A stretch of DNA of 64,000 bases from JBBTTE01 sp038064395. Lineage in GTDB: Bacteria > Patescibacteriota > Saccharimonadia > Saccharimonadales > UBA4665. A program made the position numbers and the translations under genes. How positions within the stretch are numbered: position 1 is the stretch's first letter; the number at the start of each line of letters is the position of its first letter. The stretch spans positions 310,001-374,000 of the forward strand of contig JBBTTE010000003.1 of NCBI GenBank assembly GCA_038064395.1, written 5' to 3'. The notes under the pieces were generated by a model. It saw only the letters and a program-made list of their open reading frames with translations, had not been told where the DNA came from and did not search any database. Of this stretch, positions 33,082 to 41,108 are shown one piece after another.

Positions 33082-33504
33082 ATGGCAACTATCAATCCTT
33101 ACATTAACTTCAACGGAAATGCCGAAGAAGCCTTCAATTTTTATAAGTCTGTGTTTGGTGGAGATTTCGAATCGATTGTACGCTTCAAAGATTTAGAAGG
33201 CCCTGAGTTCCCTGTGCCAGAGAGCGATGCCAATAAACTCATGCGCATTGTTTTGCCTATAGGCAGAAATAGTTTGATAGCCAACGATGTTCCCGAAGCC
33301 TTGGGTCCAGTCAACGAAAACGAAAACAGGTCCAAGATAGTAGTTTACGCCGAAACCAAAGAGGAAGCTGAGAAGATATTTGCTGGTCTCAGCGCAGGCG
33401 GAGCTGTTGAGATGCCGCTTGGTGATAGTCCATGGGGCACATCTTTTGCGATGTTTAGAGACAAGTTCGGTATTGAGTGGACGGTAGAATTCGATCCTCG
33501 TTAA
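33082..33504 (+). CDS. VOC superfamily (PhnB-like glyoxalase fold) protein
   Basis: 140 aa of the PhnB/3-demethylubiquinone methyltransferase-like VOC family: INPYINFNGNAEEAFNFYKSVFGGDFE at the N-terminus and SPWGTSFAMFRDKFGIEWTVEF at the C-terminus are diagnostic. The usual metal ligand triad is not obvious, as in many PhnB-like proteins. AAGGGGAAT precedes the ATG. Its reaction is unknown. Confidence 0.9.
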   Translation: MATINPYINFNGNAEEAFNFYKSVFGGDFESIVRFKDLEGPEFPVPESDANKLMRIVLPIGRNSLIANDVPEALGPVNENENRSKIVVYAETKEEAEKIFAGLSAGGAVEMPLGDSPWGTSFAMFRDKFGIEWTVEFDPR

Positions 33505-33581
33505 GACTGGTTCTTTCGCTGAATAAGTTGCGTGTATTGATAACTCGTGTTATAATAGTCTTAAATTAATTTGGATTATTT

Positions 33582-34295
33582 ATGACTCAAGAAATCGGCA
33601 AAGACTTGGCTCTTGGAGAACAGAACGTAGCACGTGCTCCCGCATATACGGCTACACAAGTATCCCGCCGAGTTCAAGAAGTTGGACAGCAAATTCTAGG
33701 CTCAGGCAGCTTGCTCGAAGTTGAGGAGGGCATATTGTCTACATGTTCTGAGCCAGTCGATGCTTTTGACGACAGACTGCTAAGAGCTAGAGATACAAGA
33801 ACTCCTTTGGTTGAGCTAACAATGCTGTCTAATCCTGAGGCCTATGAAGTATTGCGTGAACTCTTCGGCGCTAATAGCGGAATAGTCCTAAGCATACTCA
33901 TGGCCGATGGCATCGAGCGATCAGATGATCTGTGGGGTAACAATTTGAGATTCCAAAGCGTTGGTCTGGTAATTCCTGACTTTCACACTATTAAGATAGG
34001 GGATAGCCCCCCTGATACAGAAGTTGATTCAGTCCTAACATCAGTCAACTACCATGGTTACGATGTTGGCGATGAAGACGCCAACGCACACGTAAGACCC
34101 AGTAGACCTAGGTTTAGCAGTTCCTACGACTATGAACACAATCTAATGATGTTCGCTGGAAATAGCGCGGGTATGCTAGAGTCTCTCGACAGAAGTCTTG
34201 TATACTACGAAGCTGCAGTTGCCCGCGAAGGAGCTATCGAAAGCACTGCCGTCGAAGAAATTCCCGAAGATCGGCACCTAGACCAGCAAAGTTAA
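33582..34295 (+). CDS. Hypothetical protein, 237 aa
   Basis: Unrecognised, soluble and acidic. It begins MTQEIGKDLALGEQN, has a helical segment AYEVLRELFGANSGIVLSILMA, and ends with an acidic tail. GTTATAAT lies about 25 bases upstream. Low-complexity ends, lack of conserved motifs and the intergenic-type context suggest a lineage-specific gene. Confidence 0.65.
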   Translation: MTQEIGKDLALGEQNVARAPAYTATQVSRRVQEVGQQILGSGSLLEVEEGILSTCSEPVDAFDDRLLRARDTRTPLVELTMLSNPEAYEVLRELFGANSGIVLSILMADGIERSDDLWGNNLRFQSVGLVIPDFHTIKIGDSPPDTEVDSVLTSVNYHGYDVGDEDANAHVRPSRPRFSSSYDYEHNLMMFAGNSAGMLESLDRSLVYYEAAVAREGAIESTAVEEIPEDRHLDQQS

Positions 34296-34314
34296 TTACC
34301 CCCACTAGGTACTG

Positions 34315-34842
34315 CTAATTGCTACCAGTAGACTTTGCAGTAGAGGGCATTTCGCCATCTGGGCCGCCAAAATGGCCATGACCACCATGACCACCATGTC
34401 CGCCGCCAAGGTATTTAGCGTCCACATTGTTGTCCTTGGCCCAAGTATGCAAAGCATCCATCTTGGTCTTGATCTGCGTCTTCACTGCATCAGTCACAGT
34501 ATCAGGCGTTGAAGTCCCTCTGAGTGCTTGTATCTCGGCTTGAGCCTTCGTAATGTAGTCGGCTTGAGCCTGAGTAATCTTGCCATCCTTCACAGCAGTC
34601 GCTAGACGTTCGGCTTGATCGGCTTTGCGCTCGGCATCTCTCGCTGAACGATCTTCATCAAATACCGCCTTCACGTCTGCCTTGTTCAGCTTGAACTTAG
34701 TTGCGATCTTATCGACAATCGACGTGCTGTCTGTCGACGTACTAGGCGTCGTTGCAGCTGATACCATGCCAGCGCTCCCAAGACCCGCTAACGATATTGT
34801 AGCCACCGCTGCTCCTACTAATAGTGATTTCTTATTCGGCAT
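34315..34842 (-). CDS. Secreted helical protein with Gly-His-rich tail
   Basis: 175 aa. Signal peptide MPNKKSLLVGAAVATISLAG...VSAA is likely cleaved near residue 30. The mature part is charged and helical (KFKLNKADVKAVFDEDRSARD, ERLATAVKDGKITQAQADYI), resembling small DUF2680-like domains with repeated 'DGKITQAQAD' turns. The C-terminus is GGGHGGHGGHGHFGG, a likely metal-binding tail. GGAGGTCAT precedes the start. It could chelate Zn, Ni or Cu at the cell surface. Confidence 0.8.
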   Translation of the reverse strand: MPNKKSLLVGAAVATISLAGLGSAGMVSAATTPSTSTDSTSIVDKIATKFKLNKADVKAVFDEDRSARDAERKADQAERLATAVKDGKITQAQADYITKAQAEIQALRGTSTPDTVTDAVKTQIKTKMDALHTWAKDNNVDAKYLGGGHGGHGGHGHFGGPDGEMPSTAKSTGSN

Positions 34843-34977
34843 ATGACCTCCTAAATTATTTTTGCACCCGAGCTAATAGGTTCGAGCTTCGTCCAAATCG
34901 GACTACTCGACATTATGGTGAGTGTTTATTAAAGAACGCTGAGTAGCTCAATAATTACCTTGTTATACTAGGCATAT

Positions 34978-35610
34978 ATGAACATAGCGGTCATTGCGGC
35001 CAATGGTCGACTAGGTAGAGTATTCGTCGAGGAGGCGCTTAAGGCAGGCCATAGTGTCCGTGCCGGAGTAAGACACGCGGGCAGCTTAACCCCCGCCGCA
35101 AACCTTGAAGTTTTAATATGCGATGCTACTAAGCCAGAAGATCTCAGTAATCTTATAGCCAATCAAGATGTAGTAGTGAGCGCCATCGGGCATGTTAAGT
35201 CGTCAACGCCAGATGTCCAGACTGTCGCAACGAGTAATCTTATATCTGTCATGAATGAGCTAGGCATGACTAGATACGTTGATGTGACAGGAACGGGCGT
35301 CAGGTTCGCAGGTGATAAGATCACACTTATTGACCGTGTATTAAACCTTGGCGTTCAGATAGTTGATCCAAGTCGTGTAAAGGACGGACGCGATCACCAA
35401 GAGCTACTTAAGGGTAGTGGTCTCGACTGGACGACCATACGCATCTTGAAGCTTCAAGACGTCAGTCCTCGGCCTTTCGAATTAACACTCCACGGCCCAA
35501 CGAAAATATATGTCGGCCGGCGTGACGTTGCTGCGGCGATGTTACAAGTCATTGAGCAGCACAGCTTCATTAGGCAAGCGCCGATTCTGAGTCGCCCGTC
35601 ACACGACTAA
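34978..35610 (+). CDS. NAD(P)-binding Rossmann protein (NmrA/SDR-like)
   Basis: 210 aa atypical short-chain dehydrogenase: N-terminal MNIAVIAANGRLGRVFVEEAL is the dinucleotide-binding loop, followed by VLICDATKPEDLSNLI and VVVSAIGHV. It resembles NAD(P)H-binding proteins of the YwnB/SDR_a5 group. The active-site Tyr-x-x-x-Lys of classical SDRs is not clear, so it may sense rather than catalyse. TATACT is eight bases before the ATG (leaderless). Confidence 0.82.
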   Translation: MNIAVIAANGRLGRVFVEEALKAGHSVRAGVRHAGSLTPAANLEVLICDATKPEDLSNLIANQDVVVSAIGHVKSSTPDVQTVATSNLISVMNELGMTRYVDVTGTGVRFAGDKITLIDRVLNLGVQIVDPSRVKDGRDHQELLKGSGLDWTTIRILKLQDVSPRPFELTLHGPTKIYVGRRDVAAAMLQVIEQHSFIRQAPILSRPSHD

Positions 35611-35619
35611 CGTGGGCTC

Positions 35620-36003
35620 TCACTCGATTAGTTCAATGCGCCAAGCGACTATGCCGTTATCGTCAAGTAGCTTAGTGTAACCGGGTCTGTTCTTCTCGTA
35701 CTCTGCTCTGAGTTCTTGTTCGTTCTCAAACTTCTTCTCAAATGTTTCGTCTGCAATATCTGACTTATTGAATAATTCAGAGATAGATTCGAAGAACTGC
35801 ATGCTTTCTACCCTAGCTAGAACTTTGTTCCCAGTCTCAATATCGAATAATTCAAGAACGTCTCCTGAAGTTGCTTCGGTGTAGTCTTCCTTCTGAGTGG
35901 ACGACTTGTTGGCTCTTGTAAGTATTGTTTTGTCGCCGTTTGCCAAACGAACGAATCCTGCATGATCTGCGCAATCCACTACAAACTTCGGGCTTTTACT
36001 CAT
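35620..36003 (-). CDS. Hypothetical protein, 127 aa
   Basis: Unrecognised small soluble protein with a beta-rich first half (FVVDCADHAGFVRLANGDKT, ELFDIETGNKVLARVESMQ) and charged helices after. Its ATG follows the stop of the upstream membrane gene with no gap (TGAATG), so the two are translationally coupled. Function unknown. Confidence 0.65.
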   Translation of the reverse strand: MSKSPKFVVDCADHAGFVRLANGDKTILTRANKSSTQKEDYTEATSGDVLELFDIETGNKVLARVESMQFFESISELFNKSDIADETFEKKFENEQELRAEYEKNRPGYTKLLDDNGIVAWRIELIE

Positions 36004-36435
36004 TCAGTCGTCCGCCAGCTTATTGAATATATAGTCGATCGACTCTTTGACCACCGTCATGCTTAAGATGATTGCTATTAGGCCTACGAAGCCACTTATT
36101 GTAACGGCATCGCCAAACGCGAAGTCGATCGCCGCCAAGAATACGAACTTCGACAAGAACAGCACTAGCCAAACGCTAACAACTAAGCCTGTCTTACTCC
36201 AGTAGCCTGACTTGTGCTTGAACCTGCCCGCGACTCTCTTCTTCAACAAAAGTGTTAAGTAGGTCAGTACTTGCAGAACTATCGCCACGAGGAATGTGGT
36301 CGAGTACGACTTGGTGTCGAGGATATCCGTGTAGTCATTGAAGAACCCAAGTACCACTGCGTATACCAGCGTTCCAAGAACCATTTCTCGGAAGAGTATT
36401 TGCTTGGAATTTTGTCGGTAGCTTACTGCAGACAT
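36004..36435 (-). CDS. Four-TM membrane protein, unknown, 143 aa
   Basis: Small protein with about four hydrophobic helices (VLGTLVYAVVLGFFNDY, FLVAIVLQVLTYLTLLL, LVVSVWLVLFLSKFVFLAAID, ISGFVGLIAIILSMTVV). I start at ATG 36435 (MSAVSYRQNSKQ) since TATATAATCAGGGC puts a -10 box six bases ahead; the longer frame starts before the promoter. It heads a two-gene operon. Confidence 0.7.
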   Translation of the reverse strand: MSAVSYRQNSKQILFREMVLGTLVYAVVLGFFNDYTDILDTKSYSTTFLVAIVLQVLTYLTLLLKKRVAGRFKHKSGYWSKTGLVVSVWLVLFLSKFVFLAAIDFAFGDAVTISGFVGLIAIILSMTVVKESIDYIFNKLADD

Positions 36436-36497
36436 GCCCTGATTATATAACAGAAATCTAAGCGACATAATGCAACACACAAGTGACAAACCTCACA

Positions 36498-36526
36498 TTG
36501 ACACCCCAGTATTGCGAGCCTAGACT
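36498..36526 (+). promoter_or_regulatory. Promoter of the 86-aa gene
   Basis: TTGACA (36498-36503), exactly 17 bases, TAGACT (36521-36526). It lies 24 bases ahead of the ATG at 36551. Confidence 0.6.
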
Positions 36527-36550
36527 ACAGATGTAATAGGCGCAAACAAA

Positions 36551-36811
36551 ATGAATGCAAACAAAAACACGGGCGCATACGAAAGACTGGAAGTGGGCGT
36601 AGCTAACTTAGTTCCATTCACTAGGGGGCTACTCAGGGGTTTGGTCGTGGAAGGCATTCCTTGGGCCATCGAAGAGCTACAAGAGAGGCTAGAGCACAGG
36701 CGCAATCGGGCTGCTCAAGAACTGTCTGAGACCGCCCTCGATAATGTCATAGCGATGCCGCCAGTCCAGCGCCTAGGCCGCTCCGCACTAGAAGGCCGAG
36801 AAGCTGCCTAG
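36551..36811 (+). CDS. Hypothetical protein, 86 aa
   Basis: Small basic helical protein (ERLEVGVANLVPFTRGLLRG, AIEELQERLEHRRNRAAQEL) that I do not recognise. A good promoter precedes it and it ends 18 bases before the leader peptide of the threonine deaminase attenuator. No membrane segment. Function unknown. Confidence 0.6.
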   Translation: MNANKNTGAYERLEVGVANLVPFTRGLLRGLVVEGIPWAIEELQERLEHRRNRAAQELSETALDNVIAMPPVQRLGRSALEGREAA

Positions 36812-36829
36812 ATGTGGTATCATATCTGC

Positions 36830-36889
36830 ATGACCCAACAAATGATTGCTAAGATTATTATTCAGCTTCCAACGCGGAGGTCTGCTTAG
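36830..36889 (+). CDS. Ile-codon leader peptide of an attenuator
   Basis: Nineteen-codon ORF MTQQMIAKIIIQLPTRRSA with four ATT Ile codons, three consecutive. TATCAT ends six bases before its ATG, so it would be translated from a leaderless transcript. Its 3' part encodes the sequence GCGGAGGT (36874-36881), which is identical to the 3' arm of the downstream terminator. It precedes a threonine deaminase-like gene, whose normal product pathway is isoleucine. Confidence 0.7.
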   Translation: MTQQMIAKIIIQLPTRRSA

Positions 36890-36943
36890 CTTTTGTAAAA
36901 TTCCAAGCAAACATACAAACCTCCGTACCAGCGGAGGTTTTTT
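36874..36943 (+). promoter_or_regulatory. Transcription attenuator before the threonine deaminase-like gene
   Basis: Terminator: ACCTCCG (36919-36925), loop TACCAG, CGGAGGT (36932-36938), then TTTTT. Competing antiterminator: an upstream copy of CGGAGGT (36875-36881), inside the leader peptide, can pair with ACCTCCG. A ribosome running to the leader stop would cover the upstream copy and allow termination. Stalling at the Ile codons ends about 12 bases before it and may leave it free. Confidence 0.7.
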
Positions 36944-36964
36944 AATTTAACAAGAATAACAACT

Positions 36965-37972
36965 ATGAACTCACCCGAACTACAAACAGCCGTTAACCTA
37001 GAATTGCTAGACGAAATACATCTAGCTAGCCAAGTCATGTCCGAACCAGATAGTCCTGTTCTTGGAACAGAGCTATATCGTGACGACTTGTTATCAGATA
37101 GATATGACGCTGACATATGGCTAGCTAGCGAATTACACCAAGTGATCAAGGCTTACAAAATACGCGGGGCATACAACTTCTTAGGCAGCCTGAGCGATGA
37201 TCAACGCAGTCGCGGAGTTGTAACAGCCAGCGCAGGCAATCACGGCCAGGGCATAGCCCTGAGTAGTGACAGAACGGGAGTTGCTAGCCATGTCTTCATG
37301 CCCCAGAACACCCCATACAATAAGGTCGGACTAGTTGCCTCGCTGGGCGGTGAGAACACTCAGGTAACTCTGGTCGGCGATACATTTGACGAAACACAGG
37401 AGCATGCACTGAAGTTCTCCGAAGCCACAGGCGCTGTCTACGCGCCACCCTTCAATGACCTCAAAGTAATCGCTGGTCAGGGAACGTGGGGTCTAGAAAT
37501 AGCCCAAGAATTACCAAATATTGACCTAGTTATGTGTCCTGTTGGCGGCATGGGTCTGCTGGCTGGAACCAGTACGGCAGTTAAGTCTGAGCAGCCCGAC
37601 GCTAGGGTGGTTGGAGTTGAGCCAGCAGCAGCATCTTCGCTCGGACTTGCCTATGCTAACGGCAGCCCGAGCTCTCTAGCATCTATCGATACTTTCGTTG
37701 ATGGTGCGGCTGTTAAGCGGGTGGGGGAAATACCGTTCAGGCTGGCTAGTCACCTGGTAGATGATCTTGTGACGGTTACCAACCAAGAAGTGCGTCAAGC
37801 AACCACTGACTTGTGGGAAAGGCCGGAGCCAGTAAGAGCCGAGTTGGCGGGTGCGCTAAGTGTGGCGGGGCTACACAAGCACGCTGAGTTTGTGAGAGGC
37901 AAGACCGTTGTCTGCATGGTTTCTGGCGGCAATCTGAGCCCAGAACGGTACAAGGCGGAGGTTAGGGTCTAG
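36965..37972 (+). CDS. Threonine ammonia-lyase-like PLP enzyme
   Basis: 335 aa fold type II PLP enzyme of the serine/threonine deaminase group. PLP lysine in AYKIRGAYNF (Lys65), substrate loop SAGNHGQG, phosphate-binding VGGMGLLAG (canonical GGGGL altered to GGMGL), and SGGN near the C-terminus. It lacks the C-terminal ACT-like regulatory domain of biosynthetic IlvA, so it may be catabolic or a racemase. Control by an Ile-codon leader nevertheless suggests a link to isoleucine or 2-oxobutyrate. No other ilv genes are adjacent. Confidence 0.85.
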   Translation: MNSPELQTAVNLELLDEIHLASQVMSEPDSPVLGTELYRDDLLSDRYDADIWLASELHQVIKAYKIRGAYNFLGSLSDDQRSRGVVTASAGNHGQGIALSSDRTGVASHVFMPQNTPYNKVGLVASLGGENTQVTLVGDTFDETQEHALKFSEATGAVYAPPFNDLKVIAGQGTWGLEIAQELPNIDLVMCPVGGMGLLAGTSTAVKSEQPDARVVGVEPAAASSLGLAYANGSPSSLASIDTFVDGAAVKRVGEIPFRLASHLVDDLVTVTNQEVRQATTDLWERPEPVRAELAGALSVAGLHKHAEFVRGKTVVCMVSGGNLSPERYKAEVRV

Positions 37973-37995
37973 GCCTCTCTGGTATAATCTTGGCA

Positions 37996-38553
37996 ATGAG
38001 CAAGTTTAGTAATGCCTTTGTGTTTCATGGGACTGCAGGCAGGCCTGAGGATAATTGGTTCCCATGGCTTAAGACTGAGCTTGAGGCGCAGGGTGTACCG
38101 ACCGTAGTTCCACGTTTCCCAACACCCGAAGGTGAATCTCTGGAGGCTTGGTTCAATGTTCTGGATGGTCTTGATGTCGAGATTAACCCTGATAGTCTCC
38201 TGATCGGGCACAGCAAAGGTGGCATGTTCCTCCTGAAGGTTCTAGAAAGACTGGAAAAACCCGTTAAGCTGGCTATCTTCGTGGCTGCACCGATCGGCAT
38301 TAAGCCAATTCTTTATTACGATGCTGACAAGCAGTTCAGTAACTTTGACTTTGACTGGGACAAGATACGCCAAGGTGCTGAGCAGTTTGTCGTATTTCAT
38401 TCTGACAATGATCCATACGTCTCGCTAGGTAACGGCGAAAAATTGGCTGATGAACTAGGCGTGGAGCTAACATTAATTCCGAACGCTGGCCACATCCACA
38501 CCAGCAGTGGATACACTGAATTTCCTGAAATATTGGACGCAATAGCCTTGTAG
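37996..38553 (+). CDS. RBBP9/YdeN-type serine hydrolase
   Basis: 185 aa small alpha/beta hydrolase. N-terminal FVFHGTAGRPEDNWFPWL, nucleophile elbow LIGHSKGG, acid in SDNDPYV, and C-terminal His in NAGHIHTSSGYTEFPEI make a complete triad. I start at ATG 37996 since GGTATAAT ends seven bases upstream. Its sequence layout matches, almost motif for motif, the hydrolase domain inserted into LeuRS at 52236-52764, so the two are probably related. Confidence 0.88.
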   Translation: MSKFSNAFVFHGTAGRPEDNWFPWLKTELEAQGVPTVVPRFPTPEGESLEAWFNVLDGLDVEINPDSLLIGHSKGGMFLLKVLERLEKPVKLAIFVAAPIGIKPILYYDADKQFSNFDFDWDKIRQGAEQFVVFHSDNDPYVSLGNGEKLADELGVELTLIPNAGHIHTSSGYTEFPEILDAIAL

Positions 38554-38556
38554 GAT

Positions 38557-39612
38557 TTACTTGGCTATTAGGTCAATCTCGGCGGTGTCGATGTCGAGTT
38601 CACCCTCTAGCTGTCCCTGCAATTGGAAGATGGCGGTATCGTGAGAAGTGCTAGGGTTGTCGTTGACACGAGTCATTATCTCGACGTAACCAGCGCCGGC
38701 ACCGTTGTAATCCGAGCAGTTAACGTAGACAGCTAGCTTACCGAGAGGAGCAGAGTGCAGATCTTCGGCTACGTGCACTTCTATCTCTTGCTCGTGGCCC
38801 TTGTTGGTGACTCTTAGCGTGGCTGACTGACCGGTCTCAAGCTGGTCTAGACGTGATATGTCGTCGAGTTCGCCACGTACATTACCGAACTTGTCGACGT
38901 AAGCAATATGTCCAGCTCGTGGATCAGTTGGAATGGCGTCAGGATGGTCACCTTCTCGCTTGGCTGTTATTAGTTCTTCGACATCTTGGTACTGGAAGAC
39001 AGGCACTAAGTGGTCGGGGTGCTCGCGAGTACGAACTACTCTGGCTGAGCGGAACTGTTCATGTTCGCCATCAAACTCTGGGTGACCAGCAGTCGGGATG
39101 CGATACAACGAGGTTATGCGATTACGAGCCTCTAGGCCACTTAAGAAGCTAAGTGGCGTGGCATAGATCTCAAGGCCTGCCTCAGTAGTCGCAAGGAAGA
39201 AATCCGATCCGTTCTGGTTGTCGGCGGTGTTAGCTTGATCACGTGGGGCGTAGTTGGCTAGTGCGACAACTGACTGTCCGTGCTCGTCACGCTCTCTGAA
39301 TAGCTCTGGTCCGGGCTTTGCTAGCTCACGCTCGTTCTGGGCAATCAGTAGGTCATCAACCAAGACTAAGCCATAGTTAGCCAGCCATGGGCGGTAGCCG
39401 ATTGGTATTTGCTCGACCCCTGACAGGCCATTGCTATGTGAGTGTATTGTCAGTCCGGCATCGAAGTCAGTTCGGCGCCACCACAATGCATCATCTACAT
39501 CGACAGCTTCTGCTATAACATCGCTGAAGTGTACTTGAGCGATAACGTCATTGCTGAGTGCTCTTATGGTCTGTGCGCTTACTGCTTCTTCTTGTTGTTG
39601 TTCTATGCTCAT
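38557..39612 (-). CDS. Unknown protein, possible SAM-hydroxide adenosyltransferase-like C-domain
   Basis: 351 aa, acidic and soluble. The first 190 residues are unrecognised (GLVLVDDLLIAQNERELAKPG, DFFLATTEAGLEIYATPLSF). Near residue 245, AGHIAYVDKFGNVRGELDDI resembles the start of the DUF62/SAM hydrolase C-terminal domain (typically DxFGN), but the N-terminal catalytic domain does not obviously match. AAGGGAGA precedes the ATG. An attenuator-like leader lies upstream. Confidence 0.6.
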   Translation of the reverse strand: MSIEQQQEEAVSAQTIRALSNDVIAQVHFSDVIAEAVDVDDALWWRRTDFDAGLTIHSHSNGLSGVEQIPIGYRPWLANYGLVLVDDLLIAQNERELAKPGPELFRERDEHGQSVVALANYAPRDQANTADNQNGSDFFLATTEAGLEIYATPLSFLSGLEARNRITSLYRIPTAGHPEFDGEHEQFRSARVVRTREHPDHLVPVFQYQDVEELITAKREGDHPDAIPTDPRAGHIAYVDKFGNVRGELDDISRLDQLETGQSATLRVTNKGHEQEIEVHVAEDLHSAPLGKLAVYVNCSDYNGAGAGYVEIMTRVNDNPSTSHDTAIFQLQGQLEGELDIDTAEIDLIAK

Positions 39613-39651
39613 TCCGTCTCCCTTGAATTGCTTATGTATATCGTCTTAATC

Positions 39652-39716
39652 AAAAAATCGGCCCTAGGCCGATTAGTCTGTTGCGACTTAGTGTAGTCAA
39701 CAAACCGGCCTAGGGC
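39652..39716 (-). promoter_or_regulatory. Terminator/antiterminator before the 351-aa protein
   Basis: On the minus strand, AATCGGCC-TAG-GGCCGATT (39656-39674) followed by TTTTTT is an intrinsic terminator 40 bases before the gene. An upstream segment (39703-39716) is complementary over 14 positions, one of them G-U, to its 5' arm and loop: core GCCCTAGGCCG against CGGCCTAGGGC. The two structures are mutually exclusive. Confidence 0.68.
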
Positions 39717-39811
39717 GTGGCATAGGCATCATCATGATCTTTGCGGTCTGTTGGATTAACATGCTCACATTCTAGTCCACCTCTAGTCAGATTGCAAACC
39801 TGCCTCAGCAT
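39710..39811 (-). CDS. Putative 33-codon leader peptide
   Basis: Minus-strand ORF starting MLRQVCNLTRGG and ending DHDDAYATP. Its TAG stop lies exactly inside the upstream antiterminator segment, so a terminating ribosome would block antiterminator formation. It starts directly after a possible seven-codon ORF (MYKSLIS) that follows a TATCATACT promoter box; TAAG-ATG spacing suggests coupling. No clear single-amino-acid signal, though Asp and His codons cluster near the end. Confidence 0.45.
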   Translation of the reverse strand: MLRQVCNLTRGGLECEHVNPTDRKDHDDAYATP

Positions 39812-39849
39812 CTTAAGAGATGAGCGACTTGTACATACTTGACTAAGTA

Positions 39850-39858
39850 TGATATAAT
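39850..39858 (+). promoter_or_regulatory. Overlapping divergent promoters
   Basis: TGATATAAT on the plus strand serves the gene at 39869. The same stretch read on the minus strand (TATATCATACT) provides the likely -10 of the leader for the 351-aa gene. The two cannot be occupied simultaneously, so they may be reciprocally expressed. Confidence 0.45.
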
Positions 39859-39868
39859 ATTCCAAATT

Positions 39869-40255
39869 ATGAGAAGCCCAGCCCAAGCACCCAACCACAT
39901 ACCAACTGTAAGCGAACGCTTTGATCGTCTATGGAGTGTCTTGCGACCAACTGCCGAAGATGCGCCTGTTACGCAGTCATCTAGAACAGCTGAGCCTCAA
40001 ACGTTCAAAACAGTAGATGGTGAAGTAGAGGGTGTTATTCGAACCGAAGTAGAAGGCTACACAACTGGTAGCCTGCGTCCTCGAGTTAGATCAATTCAAG
40101 TTGCTGCCGGAGAAGAGACCATAAAAATGAACGACGTGATTGTTGCGTTCGGCAAAAATGATCCAGAAGTCGGCGCTAAGATAGGCGTCTTAGAAACACT
40201 TATGTCATCTGCAGGCGTATCTAGCCAAGAACAACACGTTCTACGCGAAGGCTAA
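39869..40255 (+). CDS. Hypothetical protein, 128 aa
   Basis: Unrecognised small protein starting MRSPAQAPNHIPTVSERFD; a basic N-terminal half and an acidic centre (TVDGEVEGVIRTEVEG). The ATG at 39869 was chosen because the -10 box ends ten bases upstream; an earlier in-frame ATG at 39839 precedes it. The stop overlaps the stop of the convergent aminotransferase gene by four bases. Confidence 0.62.
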   Translation: MRSPAQAPNHIPTVSERFDRLWSVLRPTAEDAPVTQSSRTAEPQTFKTVDGEVEGVIRTEVEGYTTGSLRPRVRSIQVAAGEETIKMNDVIVAFGKNDPEVGAKIGVLETLMSSAGVSSQEQHVLREG

Positions 40256-41067
40256 CTTAACTCTAGGAATTGGTTGAAGGCTGTCATCAGCTCTTGCAGT
40301 TGTGGTGTCGGCGTGCCGAAGTCTTGATCGTCAATCTTACTAATCGGCATGATCTTAGACGAAGTACTTGTCAGAAAGCAGCCATCGTAGTTAGCTAGGT
40401 CTTCGAGCTTGATGTCTTGCTCTTCTACTGTGAAGCCATTGTCTCGGGCAACTTGCAGGACTTTGTCGCGGGTGACGCCTAGCAGGATGTCCTTCTCGTA
40501 TGGGCTAATGATGGTTTTGTCCTTGATAACGAAGAAGTTGGTGCGAGTTCCTTCGGTTATGTAACCGCCACCATTGATTAGTAGTGCGTCATAAGCCCCT
40601 GCTTCTTTGGCTTGCTTGTAGGCTAGGTAGCTCGATAGCATATTGAGAGTCTTGGCCTTAGGGAGCTGCCGTTCATATTGATACGTGATGCAGCTGGCGC
40701 CTTGCTTGTAGAGTTTGCGGTCAGGGAAAAGTGGGTTGAGGCAGAGGATATCTAGAGTGGCGTCGTCAGCGGTTCGGCCACCTATTAGCAGGAGCTTGAG
40801 GTTGCAGGTTTCGGCTTCGTTCTTCTCAATTAATTCTTGGATGCTGGATGCTATCAATTCCGAGGTGAAACTGTGCTCTAACCCGATAAGTTCAGCTGAA
40901 TTCATTAGTCGTTGACAGTGGTCATTCAGGAAGAAGACTTTGCCCTTGGACACGCGGATTGATTCGTAAACGCCAAAGCCATAAGAATACTCGACTCGGC
41001 TCAAAGGGACGGTCGCTTGGTCTAGCGGCAATATTTCACCATTATGTGAGAAGAATTTAAAACTCAT
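40252..41067 (-). CDS. Class IV aminotransferase (branched-chain/D-amino-acid/ADC-lyase type)
   Basis: 271 aa PLP enzyme of fold type IV. N-terminal FFSHNGEILPLDQATVPLSR and YGFGVYESIRVSKGKVFFLNDH; PLP Lys in SSYLAYKQAKEAGAYDALL; cofactor-binding ITEGTRTNFFVIKDK. Which of branched-chain transamination, D-alanine formation or aminodeoxychorismate lysis it performs cannot be fixed. D-Ala production would feed the Ddl in this window, and BCAA transamination would fit the nearby Ile and Leu/Val leaders. Monocistronic. Confidence 0.88.
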   Translation of the reverse strand: MSFKFFSHNGEILPLDQATVPLSRVEYSYGFGVYESIRVSKGKVFFLNDHCQRLMNSAELIGLEHSFTSELIASSIQELIEKNEAETCNLKLLLIGGRTADDATLDILCLNPLFPDRKLYKQGASCITYQYERQLPKAKTLNMLSSYLAYKQAKEAGAYDALLINGGGYITEGTRTNFFVIKDKTIISPYEKDILLGVTRDKVLQVARDNGFTVEEQDIKLEDLANYDGCFLTSTSSKIMPISKIDDQDFGTPTPQLQELMTAFNQFLELS

Positions 41068-41108
41068 GTCGTTCTACTATAATACGCTATAATAACCCTG
41101 TTATAGAT

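Noticed and set aside
39710..39898. 62-codon minus-strand ORF read from 39898
   Set aside because: Its first half precedes the likely promoter box and overlaps the gene at 39869; only the shorter frame from 39811 is plausible, as a leader peptide.
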